Source: Thermoanaerobaculales bacterium
Lineage (GTDB): Bacteria; Acidobacteriota; Thermoanaerobaculia; Thermoanaerobaculales; Sulfomarinibacteraceae
Reading direction: 5' to 3'
Assembly (NCBI GenBank): GCA_025456385.1
Contig: JALOKS010000033.1
Location: 1 to 15,681 of the forward strand
DNA length: 15,681 bases
Every line of letters begins with the position of its first letter. Position 1 is the first letter of the stretch. Below are positions 13,831 to 15,681 of the stretch, piece after piece. The notes under the pieces are model-generated. The model was not told where the DNA came from. It did not search any database and saw only the letters and a list, made by a program, of their open reading frames with translations. Made by a program: the position numbers and the translations under genes.

Positions 13831-15456
13831 TCAGCCGTCCGGACTCTCGCCATTCCCATCCTCGACCCAGATCGCTCGATCCCAGATCATGTCGTCGTAG
13901 GCAGGCCCGGCTCCGGTCGCCGGGTTGAGGTAGGCCCGGTAGCCGATGGTGATGGGCTTGTCCAGGGCGATGCCGTGGTTGTAGCTCGGCAACGGGGCCT
14001 CGCAGGGCGGGACTGCGCAGGGGGGCTCCGGCACGACGACCCAGAACTTCTCGTGCGTGTCGGACGGCGGCCTGCGAACCACTTTCACCGCGTACAGGTA
14101 CGGCGCCATGGGGTCGCCCGGGATGTACTCCTCGGCACTGCCGCTGAAGTCATGGCTGTTCATCCCCGCCACGCCGTTCCAGATGTGGTCGCCGCAGCCG
14201 AACACGTACTCCCTCTGGTCTTCCAGGGTTTCGCACGAGCTGGTGATCCAGTCGCCGTAGAGGCTCAGGCTGGAGTAGGTCGCGAGCCCGGTTGCCTCAT
14301 GGTTGACCCCGTAGACCACCACCAGATCGTCATCGTCCAGGATGAAGTTGGCCGGCTCCTCGTCGATCGCGCTCCTCAGGTACGGCGTGTCCGAGGCCTC
14401 GCCGGCGATGAACTGATGGTAGATGTCCGAGCGAGGATCATCATCCTCCGCCTCCAGCACCTGACGTGAGGTCGGCCACCACTGCATCGATTCGAAGTGC
14501 TGGGTCGCCCGATCCGCGAACCGCTCGCGGATGGCCTCCTCCAGGCGTTGCAGCCCTTCCTCCAGCCCGGGGAACAGGGTGCGCTCGCTGATCCACTCGT
14601 GCTCCCGCTCCGGCGGCGTGGGGTACGGGTCGAGAGCGGGTTCCGACTCGGGAGTGACCCGCCAGATGGTGGCATAGGACCCGTCGGCGAGGTACTTGTC
14701 GCCGGCGGCCCGGCTGACGAAGTTGGCGGAGCGGACGACGAGCACGAAGGTGTCGGCTTCCAGATCCTCGGTCAGCACACCGAGGTGCAGCAGCTCGGAC
14801 GGCAGAATGTAGGCATTGACCATGGACCTGGGGTAACCGGCCGCCCGGGCCTGATCCGCCACCCGCGCGAAGATCCCCTGGTCGGCCGTGAAGACGATCA
14901 CGGTCTGCTTGTGGAAGGGGTTGCCTCGCCCCTCGGTCTTGATGAGGGCGTTGTTCAAGGGGTCGTTCACGGCGGCGAAGATGAAGTCGCCCTTCGGCAC
15001 GATCCTCCCCTGCCGGCGGACCCACAGGTAGGGGGTGAAGCTGAAGTAGTCGGCGAGTGGTGGGGTCGGGCCGACGTAGACGATCGCCTCGTCGGGACGG
15101 ATCCTGAAGATGCTGAAAGCCAGCTCCCCGGGATGGATCGGCAGGTCCCTGTCGATCGGGTGCGGCGGGATCATGAGCACCTTGTAGGGCTGGCCGGCGT
15201 TGTTGGCGTTCGCCGTGTCGCCCAGTCCGGCGTCCAGCAGATCGGCAATCGGGTCGACCGGGTACGCATACCCCTCCTGCACCACGAAACCGTCAGCTTC
15301 CAGCCCCGAGCGGAACGCCGCCTCCCGGCCGCGCCACCGTGCTCGTTCGTTGTGAGCCTTATCGGCGGCTTCCAGGGGGAGGACCATGCCGAGGAGCACG
15401 GCTCCGGTTGCGATCGTGCACAGGATGTGCGCTTTGATCCGCCGGTCATGCCGCAA
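13831..15456 (-). CDS. Large exported protein of unknown function
   Basis: The frame gives 541 residues from TTG 15456. There is no ribosome site there and no ATG in a better place, so the start is uncertain. A signal peptide is clear (basic MRHDRRIKAH, then ILCTIATGAVLLGMVLPLEA, cleavage near residue 31). The mature part is dense in aromatic and acidic residues and looks globular. Notable stretches are YKVLMIPPHPIDRDLPIHPGE (91-111, an His/Asp-rich segment), VGPTPPLADYFSFTPYLWVR (128-147), FHKQTVIVFTADQGIFARVA (181-200) and IDEEPANFILDDDDLVVVYG (364-383). The second half has Cys408, Cys421 and a Cys pair (480, 485). There is no membrane anchor at the C-terminus, which ends in Asp/Gly. I recognise no family with a known reaction. 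It could be a secreted enzyme or a binding protein. Confidence 0.72.
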   Translation of the reverse strand: MRHDRRIKAHILCTIATGAVLLGMVLPLEAADKAHNERARWRGREAAFRSGLEADGFVVQEGYAYPVDPIADLLDAGLGDTANANNAGQPYKVLMIPPHPIDRDLPIHPGELAFSIFRIRPDEAIVYVGPTPPLADYFSFTPYLWVRRQGRIVPKGDFIFAAVNDPLNNALIKTEGRGNPFHKQTVIVFTADQGIFARVADQARAAGYPRSMVNAYILPSELLHLGVLTEDLEADTFVLVVRSANFVSRAAGDKYLADGSYATIWRVTPESEPALDPYPTPPEREHEWISERTLFPGLEEGLQRLEEAIRERFADRATQHFESMQWWPTSRQVLEAEDDDPRSDIYHQFIAGEASDTPYLRSAIDEEPANFILDDDDLVVVYGVNHEATGLATYSSLSLYGDWITSSCETLEDQREYVFGCGDHIWNGVAGMNSHDFSGSAEEYIPGDPMAPYLYAVKVVRRPPSDTHEKFWVVVPEPPCAVPPCEAPLPSYNHGIALDKPITIGYRAYLNPATGAGPAYDDMIWDRAIWVEDGNGESPDG

Positions 15457-15681
15457 AAGCAGAAACTGCTGGCCTACAAGGCGCGGCTCCGCCCCGGGGT
15501 GGCCATCACGGGCCCGGTCGTGACCACGGCCAATGACGAGGGCGTGTGGGGCACGGGGCCGGAGTTTTCGTCGTCGGGAACGATTTCCTTCCGGCCCACG
15601 TTGATCCTGCGCGAAGGGGATGCCACCAGCACGGCCATCGGGGCGCCGACCTATGGCAATGGCGGAACGCTGACGATCAAC
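15448..15681 (+). CDS. Partial plus-strand CDS running off the right edge, tandem NxxGxxAF-repeat-like
   Basis: From ATG 15448 the frame is open for 78 codons to the last base. Of these codons, all but 11 end in G or C, as in the real genes here, and the composition is rich in Thr and Gly rather than Arg. KLLAYKARL, then GPVVTTANDEGVWGTG, then LILREGDA recall the repeats of secreted 'choice-of-anchor tandem repeat NxxGxxAF' proteins. In that reading, the phrase FDPPVMPQ before and across the ATG would also belong to the repeat, so coding may begin upstream, for example at GTG 15427. There is no ribosome site at the ATG and no signal peptide. The frame overlaps the 5' end of the minus-strand gene, so one of the two starts, or the assembly, may be wrong. 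Confidence 0.5.
   Translation, partial: MPQKQKLLAYKARLRPGVAITGPVVTTANDEGVWGTGPEFSSSGTISFRPTLILREGDATSTAIGAPTYGNGGTLTIN

Noticed and set aside
1..15681. tRNA, rRNA, CRISPR array, insertion sequence, phage or toxin-antitoxin genes
   Set aside because: No T-loop consensus, regularly spaced repeats, transposase or integrase motifs, or typical small paired genes were found on either strand.

Overview
The window is high-GC chromosomal DNA (by eye about two thirds G+C or more, with third codon positions almost all G or C in the real genes). The organism is Gram-negative. Two predicted outer-membrane barrels end in phenylalanine, several exported proteins carry signal peptides, and none has a Gram-positive anchor. 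A Hanks-type Ser/Thr kinase with a fused sensor region and a Cys-rich knuckle, plus many single-gene units, suggests a soil or sediment lineage such as Acidobacteriota or Myxococcota. That placement is inference; there is no rRNA or other phylogenetic marker here.

Layout, left to right: (1) 3' end of an outer-membrane beta-barrel gene, 1-519 (+). (2) A cysteine-rich iron-sulfur protein, 662-1804 (-), divergent from (3) a membrane-anchored Ser/Thr protein kinase, 2037-4085 (+), followed by strong hairpins. (4) An exported isochorismatase-fold hydrolase, 4349-4945 (+), convergent with (5) a small exported protein with a transthyretin/SpaA-like fold, 5012-5476 (-). (6) A YciI-like protein, 5877-6149 (-), divergent from (7) a small dinucleotide-binding oxidoreductase, 6302-6934 (+). 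(8) A TerB-like plus DUF697 protein, 7076-8002 (+), convergent with (9) a CurA-type reductase, 8037-9047 (-). (10) A glycerol dehydrogenase, 9515-10633 (+), convergent with (11) an outer-membrane protein of the family usually mislabelled 'neuromedin U', 10801-11820 (-). (12) A double GNAT plus cyclic-nucleotide-binding fusion, 12002-13615 (-). (13) A large exported protein of unknown function, 13831-15456 (-). (14) A plus-strand reading frame that runs off the right edge from about 15448.

Most genes are single units on alternating strands, so no multi-gene pathway can be read from the layout. The window holds no rRNA, tRNA, CRISPR array, insertion sequence or phage gene that I could recognise, and no defence or biosynthetic cluster. 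The most unusual items are the GNAT-GNAT-CNB fusion with an altered phosphate-binding cassette, the iron-sulfur protein with a C-x-CC-x-CCC cluster, the kinase with a histidine-kinase-style input half, and the right edge. There a second coding frame appears to start inside the 5' end of the neighbouring gene, which may be an assembly joint.
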